A stretch of DNA of 64,000 nt from Choanephora cucurbitarum. Taxonomy: Eukaryota; Mucoromycota; Mucoromycetes; Mucorales; Choanephoraceae. Made by a program: the position numbers and the translations under genes. The stretch lies in assembly GCA_025331435.1 (NCBI GenBank), contig JAIWNI010000065.1:1-64000 (forward strand), read 5' to 3'. Below, piece by piece: positions 1 to 9,273 of this stretch (position 1 is its first letter; every line of letters starts with the position of its first letter). The notes beneath the pieces were generated by a model. It did no database searches and was not told the origin of the DNA. It worked only from the letters and a program-made list of their open reading frames with translations.

Positions 1-254
1 TCTTGACTACTACTCAATGCGATATGCCGATGAATGAATACCCCTCTCCAGCTCAACATGAGGATGAGCCTCATTATCTATCTGCCTCACCTCAAGAACA
101 TCCCTATTGGTTGGAAGAGACTTTATATCATCAAAAACCACTTGGTGCTGCTGCTACACCTGCCTCAACATCAAATTCTATACCACCCATTGTAAGATCA
201 CAGTCTTCTAGTCAAATCAATGGCAATCAAGGAGGCAATTTACTTGTCAAGTAA
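1..254 (+). CDS. C-terminal end of an unknown protein (5' part outside window)
   Basis: An open frame runs from the window edge to a TAA at 252-254, about 83 codons. The visible part is rich in Ser, Pro, Gln and Asn (for example SQSSSQINGNQGG) and looks like a disordered tail. No domain is recognisable, so no function is given. It is followed by an A-rich stretch (255-300) and is tail-to-tail with the glucosidase II beta gene, whose stop lies 84 bases away. The real start is upstream of the window; the first visible codon is not a true start. Confidence 0.55.
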   Translation, partial: LTTTQCDMPMNEYPSPAQHEDEPHYLSASPQEHPYWLEETLYHQKPLGAAATPASTSNSIPPIVRSQSSSQINGNQGGNLLVK

Positions 255-337
255 AAGAAAAAAAACAAAAAAAAAAAAAGAGAAATAAAAAAAAACAAGA
301 AAGAAAGCATATCAATAAATATCATATATATTTTGTT

Positions 338-2164
338 TTAAAGTTCTTCATGAACGGGCGTCTTTGAGATTGGAGTAGGTACAACCTTGGGCTGACAGAC
401 AGCAGGAGACAATAAACGGAAATGATATTCACATTTCTCAGGTTCAGAAACTTCGATAATCTCATTCTTTACACCACATTCAATGGTAGCCTTGACACTT
501 CTTTCAGGACCATTCCAACAACGTGTACCACGAGTATGAAGATGTGTACGATAATCGTCATCGTAGCTTTCGAATTGACTTTTTGTCAAAAGTGTTAGAA
601 CAAAGAGTTCGGGTGAATGGTGGATAAGACTTACCCTAAATAAGTACGTGTACTATCCTTATTACTCTTTTGATGAGCTGCACCCAAGAAACAAAGCGAA
701 TAGGTATATCTAACAGGAGGTTACTGTTTCGCTTCATTTGACACAGGTCGATTTCCTTCTACTTACTCTCCTTCATCCTTTTCGATACAGACATCCTTAA
801 GCTTCAACCATTCTCTTTGATGACCATAATCAAAAGCCAAATCCTTCTTGATTTTATCCAAATCGTTGTTCAATGTGTTCATTTCATTTTCAGCATCTTG
901 GACTTGTTTACGCAATTCCTCTAATCCTATTATCAAAAGAAATAGGTGAGTGAATGCTTTTTTTTTTTACCCCCATCAATTGTTTCTCTAGAAAAAGGCA
1001 CCTGCTGTAGGATCGCTCTTTGTGACGTTTGGTTGTTCTTTTGGCATCCAATTCTTTAACACACTCGGTTTAAGTGTATCAGGCAGAAGAGAATCCAATG
1101 TACCAAGTACACTATCCAATGGTGTCTTTTTCTTACCTATACATTATCCATTGAGTGAGCCTATAAGGTTCATTTGATACAACCACCTTTTTTTTTACCT
1201 TTTGTTTCCACATCAGGTTGCTTTTCTCCTTCTTGCTCTTCCTCTTCTTCTTCCTCCTCTTCTTCAAATTCCTCATCCTTTTTATCCATCGACTTCATGT
1301 CTTCTTCAATCTCAGTTTCGATCTCAGCAAATCGAGTCTCGAATTCGTCATAACCAGCAATAGCACTCTTGACAGCCATATCATGGTAATTGTGGTTATG
1401 ATCTCGCTTCATGTCGCCCAAGATCTGACGCAGAGTACCTAATTCTCTTTGAAGTAAAGTAATATCATGTCTCAGGGTAGCAATATCCATCACACTGGCT
1501 CGACAAACGCGCTTCGATTTCTTTTTATTCTTTTCAGACAATTGCTCCAAGTCGCGCTTGAGTTGAAGCAGACGAGACTGTTTCAAGACGATTTCGTCTT
1601 CGAGTTTTGTCTGATCATCTCGCCAAAGACGTACTTGCTTCTCTGCTTCGTCAATCCATTGTTGCTTCACCTGAAGTCCTGCCTCTGTAGCCTGTTGCAA
1701 GCGTGCCTGTTGTTCTCGATAGGCACGACCCACTTGGTCACAGCGATTAGGACAGGCGATCAACAGACCATTCTCGTCAGAACCATCACAACAAGCTTCG
1801 TCACAGACACCGTCATTGACAGCAGATGACTTGATGTAGACAGGTAAATGACCTTGGTTCTGGCAATAAAAGACACCGTTGGCACAGGCTGAAGTACCTG
1901 GTTCATCAGAACCATCAGGGCAGTCACAGTAGTCATCGTTGATAGCCTTAAAGGGGATGACCTGACTACCGTCTAAACAGGTCCAGGTGTTTTCTTTAGT
2001 AGGTTGATACTGTTGTATCTCTAAAAAAAAAAGAGAGAGAGACATCGTTAATGGTTGTCGAGTCGTTCTACTCTTCTTACATTACGGTCGGGTGATATGC
2101 CTTTGATAGCAGAGGCATGAACAAGTGTGATGGCAGCCAGTATACAAGGTAATTTCCACATCAT
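338..2164 (-). CDS. GTB1: Glucosidase II beta subunit (ER N-glycan trimming)
   Basis: Non-catalytic subunit of ER glucosidase II, which removes glucose from N-glycans on new glycoproteins. It holds the alpha subunit in the ER and binds mannose. The start at 2164 gives a signal peptide (MMWKLPCILAAITLVHASA). Exon 1 (2086-2164) joins exon 2 (from 2020) and leads into two LDL-receptor class A type, Cys-rich modules with DDYCDCPDGSDEPG and CCDGSDENG. A long coiled coil, an acidic Glu run (about 1215-1265) and, over several small exons, a C-terminal MRH domain follow (CFLGAAHQ..., TRCWNGPERS). The protein ends in HEEL, an H/KDEL-like ER retrieval signal. Introns near 590-640, 715-780, 925-1010, 1140-1199 and 2021-2085 are short GT-AG. 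Middle exon borders are approximate. It is divergent from TAF13 with 142 bases between the two starts. Confidence 0.93.
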
Positions 2165-2306
2165 GGAGATATAAAATAAAAAATAAAGAAGGAAATTCAA
2201 GACAAATTGGCCACGTCGATTTATTTATGCAAATGACTCAGGGACTTTGTGTGTCCGAGATAGAAGGAAAAGATGCATTCATCCCTTTTTTTTATTTTTC
2301 ATTTTC

Positions 2307-2773
2307 ATGAACGAATTAACACAAAAAGAAACGATCGGACCTGGCAGAAGGAAGACAGTCCGAAAGGGCATGTTCTCAAAAGACTGTAAGAAGAACAGGA
2401 GGAGCAGAAGACTCAGTAAAGGTTGAAACTGACTTGACTAGTAAAACTACTCATGTATGGTTTTGGTGATGTGGCTAATCCTGCTGCTGATTCAGTTGCT
2501 GTGATGGATGATCTAGTGATTGACTATATTACCGATATGGTAAATCAGGAATTTTATGATCAACATATAGTTATCTCACAAAGACGATAGTGTCAAAAAG
2601 CATCTATGGTAGGCGACAATCGAGGCAAAGTACGAGTGGAGGATTTCAAATTTGTCTTGAGAAACGATCCAAAGAAACTTGCGAGAGTAGAAGAACTACT
2701 TTATATGTCTGAAGATATCAGAAGAGCCAAACAGGTGTTTGACGAAAAGGAAATGGAAGCAGAGGATGCTTAA
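2307..2773 (+). CDS. TAF13: TFIID subunit TAF13 (histone-fold), three exons
   Basis: Small histone-fold subunit of the general transcription factor TFIID; it pairs with TAF11. Exons are 2307-2385, 2442-2539 and 2591-2773 (360 bases, 119 aa), joined by GT-AG introns of 56 and 51 bases. The spliced protein carries the family signatures: FSKDLKLLMYGFGD in helix 1, MDDLVIDYITDM in the central helix, then RVRVEDFKFVLRNDPKKLAR and a C-terminal YMSEDIRRAKQVFDE. All three parts align with TAF13 in order, and splicing is needed to restore the first motif, which supports the model. No single long frame covers the gene, so it is easy to miss. It lies head-to-head with GTB1, and its stop is 24 bases from the stop of PEX2 on the other strand. 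Confidence 0.93.
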
Positions 2774-2797
2774 AATAAAGTAGTAGTCTTTTTTTTT

Positions 2798-3996
2798 TTA
2801 TTTGTCAAGATAAGGTTGAATCTGAGTCACTTTCTCACCACAACGAAGACAAGGCCATTCATCACCAAAGATGGCTAGCTTGGATTGTATACAATAGTAG
2901 CAGTAGAGATGTTCGCAATTGGTCTGATAAGGGTTATGGACAGTCATGTCCTGTGTTACCTGTTGATCATGACAAATAGCACATTGATGAGCAGGCAGTT
3001 GATCGTAGCCCTTGGAGACAAGATATGATTTGGGCAATAAGGTACGCATCAGTCTCATCTTAAGTTTCTCGATATTGATCAAAGGAACCAAGAACAACAG
3101 AAATTCCTATATGCTTGTTGATGAGTAAAGTGCGATCTACAATAGAAGAGATAACTTACGGTGAATGCATGCCACACCATCTGTCGGTTCAAGAACTCAA
3201 AGCTGACTTGTCGATTCATTGACTTTTTAGCGTAGACCAGACGCATACTTAAGCAGCGATCGATGAGTGTGCGATATTTACCGTTCCAAAGAAAGATCAA
3301 GAAGTTGAGTAAGGAACATGCTTTCCAGTATTTTTCACCTGCCTGTAGCCACCGGTAGATCTTGTTGCGTCTGTCATCTTCATCCAATTCACCCCAACCC
3401 CTTGAGGTGACATGACGATTCAGTCGTGTCCATGCATACTGTCCGCCTACTGTCACGATACCATATATTATCTTTTGCCATTGTGCTAAAGGTGCATCTT
3501 TTGTCAACAGAGCCACTGAAGAACGATGTAAGTACCAATACGAGGAGAGATGCCTGGACTGTACTTACATGCACCTTGGTGTTGGCGTTCGTTTCGATAA
3601 GTCAAGTTCTGTAGTTGAGCACCATAACTTGCCGATGAATCATAGATAGATAGTTTAAATAAAACCAAGTTTAGTAAACACAGAAGTTCAGGTTCCCAAT
3701 CTTCTTTTATCGTAGGCTAATTGTGAAAGGATGGGTAGTCAATCAACAGTGTAGACAAGAAACGAGAAAAGAGAGTTTACTTTTAGTAGACTGAGTGATT
3801 TCCATAGTTGCTCCTTTAAGATGTCTAATAATTCCAAGTCCAATAGATCGGAATCTAACTGACTCACTCGCATCACCTTCAATGAAGAAGTCTTGAGGGT
3901 AGCTAAAGATCGTCTGATTTGGTTCAGTTTAGGCTGTATTTCATTCCAACTTGAAGTCCATTCTGTTGCAGGTGTTTGTGAAGGTGAGCGAAGCAT
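2798..3996 (-). CDS. PEX2: Peroxin 2, RING-type peroxisomal E3 ligase subunit
   Basis: Member of the Pex2-Pex10-Pex12 RING complex in the peroxisomal membrane, which ubiquitinates the import receptor Pex5 for recycling. Exons 3781-3996, 3569-3716, 3160-3515 and 2798-3106 give 342 aa. The N-terminal Pex2/Pex12 domain has RVSQLDSDLLDLELLDILKEQLW and, later, FLNRQMVWHAFTEFLLFLVP, which is rebuilt only by splicing at 3107-3159. The C-terminal RING finger has CAICHDQQ, then CEHLYCYYCIQ and CLRCGEK. Family members carry membrane segments in the middle part, and hydrophobic stretches are present here (SLLNFLIFLW). An upstream in-frame ATG at 4032 would add 12 residues; I prefer 3996. The start is 192 bases from the divergent HSF gene. 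Confidence 0.92.
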
Positions 3997-4188
3997 GATA
4001 TAAATAAGAGTTGTATGTGCGTCAAAATTCACAGGCTGACATGATTACATACACATCTTTTGATTTTTAAAGTCAGTATAAATGGACAACATGTAACATT
4101 TTGACCCTCTTTTTTAGCGTCTTTTTATTTTTTTCGGATAGCAGAGGCTTTGCTTTAACTTATCTTTTTTTTTAAGTTTTATTTTATA

Positions 4189-5463
4189 ATGAGTCAGAAT
4201 CCACATGCCATCACTCCTCTATTAAGCTCCATCGCACCTAATCCCAATCCACCTAGTAGCTCCAGTAATGGCAACACCTCACTGGTCTTAAACCAATCCC
4301 AAATACAACGTAATAAACTTCAAAATGTACCTGCCTTTTTAAACAAACTTTACAAGTAAAAAAAAAACAGAAGGAATACAATGGTACAGACTACCATCTA
4401 ACACACATAGAATAGTATGGTTGATGATCTTTCGACAAACGAGTTGATCTGTTGGTCTGAAAACGGTTTATCTTTTATTGTAGTGCGACATGAAGAATTT
4501 GCAAAGAAAGTGTTACCTCGATTCTTTAAACATTCCAACTTTTCTTCATTTGTTCGGCAGCTCAACATGTATGGTTTTCACAAAGTGCCTCACCTTCAGA
4601 ATGTAGGAGAAGCAGAATCAGAGCGATGGGAATTCAAGAATCCTCACTTCCAACAGAATCAACCTGATCTTCTCTTGCTTGTCACTCGTAAAAAGGGTCG
4701 TGATCCAGAAGAGAAGGAAGCAGGTGCAGTTGATATGCATCAGATTTTAGATGAAATAGCGGCTATCAAAAAGCATCAGACAAGTATCAGTAAAGAACTC
4801 AAGTTGGTTCAAACAGATAACCAGATCCTTTGGCGTGAGAATCTGGCGTCAAGGGAGCGACATCACCGTCATCAAGAGACGATCGACAAGATCTTACGGT
4901 TTTTGGCTTCTGTCTTTTCAAACGATAAAAGTAAACATGTCATTCCCCGCAAAAGACAGTATCTGTTAGAGGATACAGCTGAACCATCAGCGGACGTTAA
5001 AAGTAAAAAGAGAGAGCATATACAGATAGAAGAAGAACCAGAAGAAGATGAGCCTCCTCTAAAACAGACTCGCACAGACTCACCTGTATCTACACCTGCC
5101 ACAGCTGATCTCCAGGCAGCTATTGCTCTGAATGATCAGACAAAACAAGAGGCTATTGATTTGTTAGGTAAGACCAAGGGGTTTTTAGGTTGATTTTGTA
5201 CTCATTCTGTTATTTTAGACACACCTTCAAGTGATTCAAGCGATGTATCTTCTCTGATGAATCTACCTCAATTTCAAGGATTACTTAGTTTAGCACAAAC
5301 AAGTCCAGCTTTATTTAATCAACTAATCGACACAAACTACCTCGATCTATCTCAATCTTCAACTGAATTAGATACACTTGCGAATGAAACTGACACCAAG
5401 GACAATCCTTTGGACTATATCAATATGGATGATTTCTTAAATACCTACAATAAGTCATTGTAA
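4189..5463 (+). CDS. Heat shock factor-type transcription factor
   Basis: Exons 4189-4355, 4416-5167 and 5219-5463 give 387 aa. The HSF DNA-binding domain occupies about residues 45-150. Splicing rebuilds FLNKLYNMVDD, followed by ICWSENGLSFIV, LPRFFKHSNFSSFVRQLNMY and GFHKVPH, the recognition-helix region. A heptad-like coiled coil (HQILDEIAAIKKHQTSISKELKLVQ..., about residues 165-225) fits the trimerisation domain. Next come a basic stretch with KSKKREH, a possible nuclear signal, and an acidic or Asn/Asp-rich tail (YINMDDFLNTYN) that resembles an activation region. No response-regulator receiver domain is present, so this is HSF1-like rather than Skn7-like. Fungi of this group often carry several HSF paralogues, so I give no symbol. 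The first intron (4356-4415) cuts the DNA-binding domain near its start. Confidence 0.92.
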
Positions 5464-7059
5464 CAGACATTAAGTGTGCATATTTTATTTTATTTCTATT
5501 AAAAACCATGATGTTCCAGGCTTATTGAATATGTATATCACAGTAGCGGTTGTTTTCTATTTTTCATTTACTTTTTAATTGTTATGACAGAATCATAAAA
5601 AAAAAACCCAGAAACTCTGTTTTCGGGATGGATCTACTAAAAAAGGGGAAAATACATGCAGTTGTATGACACGCTTTCATTATCGCGATAAACAATTGAT
5701 TTGGCACTTGTGCACTATCCGGTCGAACATCAAATACATGCTTACTAAAGTATATGTAGCTTCTATCTCCACAAAACACGCGTCTATACATGTCTGAATA
5801 ATAAAATAAGAATAGCTATTGTTTCAGAATTCTATTGGGTTATTCATCATTTAAACAAAAAATGAGGGGTATGATCTTCAAAGCGCTTTAGTAAGACTCA
5901 TGTGCCTGCATGGCCGAAACATTGATTGTCAGGGTTGTCACCTGTGTACAATCAATGCTGTGTTTCGATAGTATGTACATTATCTCCCCCAAAACTTTTT
6001 CTTCCTAACTTGTCAGATCAAACCTAGGACTTTGAATTTTTTTTAGGAGCAATAATTAAGCAATTCTACAGAAAATAACAAGGCAATTAGGCAATTTGAT
6101 CCAGATTGTCAGGAAGCAAATCTGGTTTTTTTTTTTAATTTCAAAGAGTGCTCAGACAAATTCATTATAAAAGAAAAAAAGAAGTCGTTTGGCTCCGATT
6201 TATTTCCTCAAGCACCGAAAAAAGAAAAATTCATTTCCTTTGAGTCTATTTAAGGTTATGTACATTGCTTTACCGACTATGAACAGGGTTTCATTTTATT
6301 AAGCAAGTCTATCTTTTTTCTCTCTCTTTTGAAAGTATCATAGTTGTGTGACCACAATTAGACTATTTTTTGACAAGCAACCTTCCTTATCTCTATAATC
6401 AGATCTTAGAGTAACGACTACAGATCGATTCAATCAGGTGCCTATTCTCTCGCTTTTAATTCCCTATTCATGCTATCATTGGCTATTCCGTAAAGTCAAG
6501 AGTGAACAAATGAGATGGGACATAAGTAGCTTTTTGACATGTTTGAGCATTTAGTATTTTTCGGAGTCAATTTGGATTCTGATACCTTACTATATACGAC
6601 AAAATAAAAATGAGTCTGTCAATTAATCTAATAAATAGATAATATATTAGGGTTTGAGATATATTTATACGTTCATAGAGGATGTGCAGTGGACACAAGC
6701 TACCCTTTAGAAAAGGAAAAAGAGAAAGCATCCGAACAAGTCAACATAAATTCGACATTATTGATGTCATATTCTTAAGTTGGAAAAAAAGAAAAAAGGT
6801 AAACCAAAATTAGATAAACAGAACAGTTCCTTTCCTTCACAACTTGTTTCCGAACAGTCATGCATTTCCTATAAATCAAGCTACGGAACTATTGGGCCGT
6901 TCCTAGAGACAACAGGTTGCAACAAGTAACACTGAACTCTAATGACGATTTCTCTATTATCCTAAAAGAGGGACAGAGAGGGAGAGTTAAAGCAAACCTT
7001 GTTTTTATTATTATTTGAAAAGCAGCGCTTTAAAGAAAAGAAAGGTTTTTTTTTTGGTA
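5464..7059. other. Intergenic, 1.6 kb, no gene recognised
   Basis: AT-rich spacer between the HSF gene and the ALG12-glutaredoxin gene. Short open frames (for example 5582-5791 on the minus strand) have no recognisable domain and no convincing splice partners. The only structure I see is the imperfect hairpin at 5915-5967. Confidence 0.5.
5915..5967. repeat. Imperfect hairpin in spacer
   Basis: CGAAACATTGATTGT at 5915-5929 is answered by ACAATCAATG (5948-5957) and TTTCG (5963-5967), with a five-base bulge CTGTG in the right arm and an 18-base loop. It may be a chance palindrome, a relic of a small inverted-repeat transposon, or a structured RNA segment. Nothing nearby distinguishes these. 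Confidence 0.35.
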
Positions 7060-8902
7060 TTACACTGCTCGGTCTGAACATAATCCTGCTAAGCTTCCTT
7101 GACGATCCAAAGCAGATAACCGATCATAGCCTCCTAAACTTTTGCCATGTTGAAATAGATTAGGGAAAGTAGCTTGGCCAGTTAATGTATAGAGTGCTTG
7201 TTTGATCTCATAGCCATTTGGCTCTTGATCTACTTCAATCACATGAATGTCTTTACAATATTTGGAAATCAATTGTTTAGCTGCTCTACAATAAGGACTA
7301 AGGAGAAAGAGGTCAGTTAGGGTCACACAAGCCGTTCTTTTTGTCATACGACTCAATGACTTACCAATAAGTTTTACTATACAGTATAACAGGATGCTTC
7401 TGGACTGTAGCCTCTACCCAAGTTCTATGGGGTTCAATCAGTTTAAGAATATACAGTTTAGGCGCCAGTTCAAATCGAATAGGTATCACATCATAATGGG
7501 TAATTGAATGCTTGTATTCTTTGAGTGACTTGAGTTTAACTTTATCCAGACCATAAATGGTATCCATCAACTCAAATCGTTCTGAGTCCACTCGCTCAGG
7601 ATGGGCAGTAATCAAATGGGTATAACGAGCCTCTATAAAGTCTTGTTCGGTCAGGTGAGATTCGTTCTTGGAGTACTTCCAATGGGGATAGAGCTGGCCA
7701 TAGAGTGAAGCACCAGTCATACAAGTCTCAGGATCCATATGAACAGAGACATAGGGCTGGTTTGTTTCCAATGCATGTAACCTAGCCAAAGCGTCACCCC
7801 CAGGGTAATTTAGCCGAGAAATCTGAAACAGGGTAATAGAGATGATAAATGAGACGATAGCACCCCCCAAAACAACCAAGAGCACAACTTTGTAGAACCA
7901 TGAGCGATATGAAGCTATTCTGAAATCTTGAATGGTCACTGCTGCTGCTGTGGTAAACAAAGGAATAGTATACATGATAAACCGCCACTCTTTATGTGGC
8001 AGGCACGAAAAAATAAACACATAGACCAAGGCAGGCATCAACAAACGACGAACTCGATTGTCGCGCACAAATCCAATGATGCCAAGCGGGTAGGAGATCA
8101 AAAGTAGCCGAGGTAGAAATGAGAAGACATAAGCATGAAATGGTAATGCGCCCCATTCAGAACTTTTGTTCAAGATTACATTGAAATAAAACACTACCCA
8201 CTCAGGCCATATCCATTGCTCCCACATATAAGAATCTAAGGGAACAGACAACGCAAGAGCAACAAAGGCAGTAAGTAGCATTTGCTTCAGAATACTTTTC
8301 CATCCTATCGTTCCATGAAACATCTCAAATCCAAGTAACACGACTAAGAAGATGCCAACCTCAAAACGAAACACAACGCCTGCAAATGTTAGATAACGTA
8401 TCATCCATGTCAAATGATATGCACGATCCTGAACTTGTCCTAGACTACTCAACCAATGACCAAGCCCTAATACGGTCCAAGGTAAGGCTAGAGTATTCGG
8501 CAATGTACGAGAAGACCAGAACACGAGGTGGAATTGACAGAGTAAGAGAACGATAGTCAATTTGGCTGACTCAGTGCCAAAAGCAACTCGAACGCTTGAA
8601 GCAAATTGTCCGAGAGCGAAAACGACTAAAGCAGCTAGTAAAATACGCACAAGCACCTGTTGGTCCAAAAGGCTCAGATTAGGAAAGAGCTGAAGGACTG
8701 GCCAGGAAAGTGCACTTAATAAGGTAGCACCTAAAAAGGTGCGAGGAACCACGCCAGAAAAATCAAGATGATCGTAACGATCAACACGATGAAGAAGATC
8801 ATGAGTTGCTTGCAAATTAAAACTCTCTTCCACCTTTGTATACGGTGCAAGGTAAGCCTCTATTGCAATCAGGATGAATAAGGATCCCAACACGAGCTTC
8901 AT
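7060..8902 (-). CDS. ALG12: ALG12-type ER mannosyltransferase fused to a glutaredoxin domain
   Basis: Exon 1 (7365-8902) encodes a GT22-family, ALG12-like protein, which adds an alpha-1,6-mannose to the dolichol-linked N-glycan precursor in the ER lumen. It has the N-terminal APYTKVEESFNLQATHDLL with HDLL and YDHLDFSGVVPRTF, and about ten hydrophobic segments (including HKEWRFIMYTIPLF). Unspliced, the frame stops at 7361, just after ILYSKTYW. A GTAAGT donor at 7364 and a CCTTAG acceptor ending at 7298 remove 67 bases. They turn this into ILYSKTYCPYCRAAKQL, the canonical dithiol glutaredoxin active site, and continue into exon 2 (7060-7297) with GQATFPNLF and GKSLGGYDRL. The sum is 1776 bases, 591 aa. 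So the two domains share one reading frame. Alternatives are two proteins from one locus (unspliced form ALG12 only) or an internal promoter. The symbol refers to the first domain. Confidence 0.85.
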
Positions 8903-9273
8903 ACTTGTTTTCGAAGAAAAAATATCCTCAAGCTCAAAAATAGTAAATTTAATAAATTATACGAACTTAATGTCTGACGAATTCTTCAGGTGCAACAAAA
9001 TAGTCTTCTTTGTTTCCCAAAACATTTTACGCTATGTGTTACCTGATTAATTTTTTTTTTTATAAAAATACAAACCATTGCTAAAAGAATGTAGACAGTG
9101 ATTTTCCTTTTTTTCTTTCTTTCTTTCTTTCTTTTTCTTCTTCAAAACTTTGATATTCTATATCCAACTTTCTCGGTCTTTCTCTCCCAACAACAATCCA
9201 ATAACCAGCCTCTCACTTTGTTTTTACTATTCTTCGAACAATAAAGTCCAGATTTTCAACATCATCTCATAAT
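8903..9273. promoter_or_regulatory. Shared spacer of two divergent genes, pyrimidine-rich
   Basis: 371 bases separate the starts of the ALG12-glutaredoxin gene (-) and the arrestin-like gene (+), so both promoters must lie here. A CTTT microsatellite and long pyrimidine run (about 9103-9142) precedes the plus-strand gene, a common feature of fungal upstream regions. I see no specific operator. Confidence 0.45.

Noticed and set aside
1218..1829. Plus-strand open frames with Phe/Leu-rich translations
   Set aside because: They are antisense shadows of the acidic and coiled-coil part of the glucosidase II beta gene.
5582..5791. Minus-strand frame of 69 codons
   Set aside because: No domain, no splice partner, AT-rich spacer composition.
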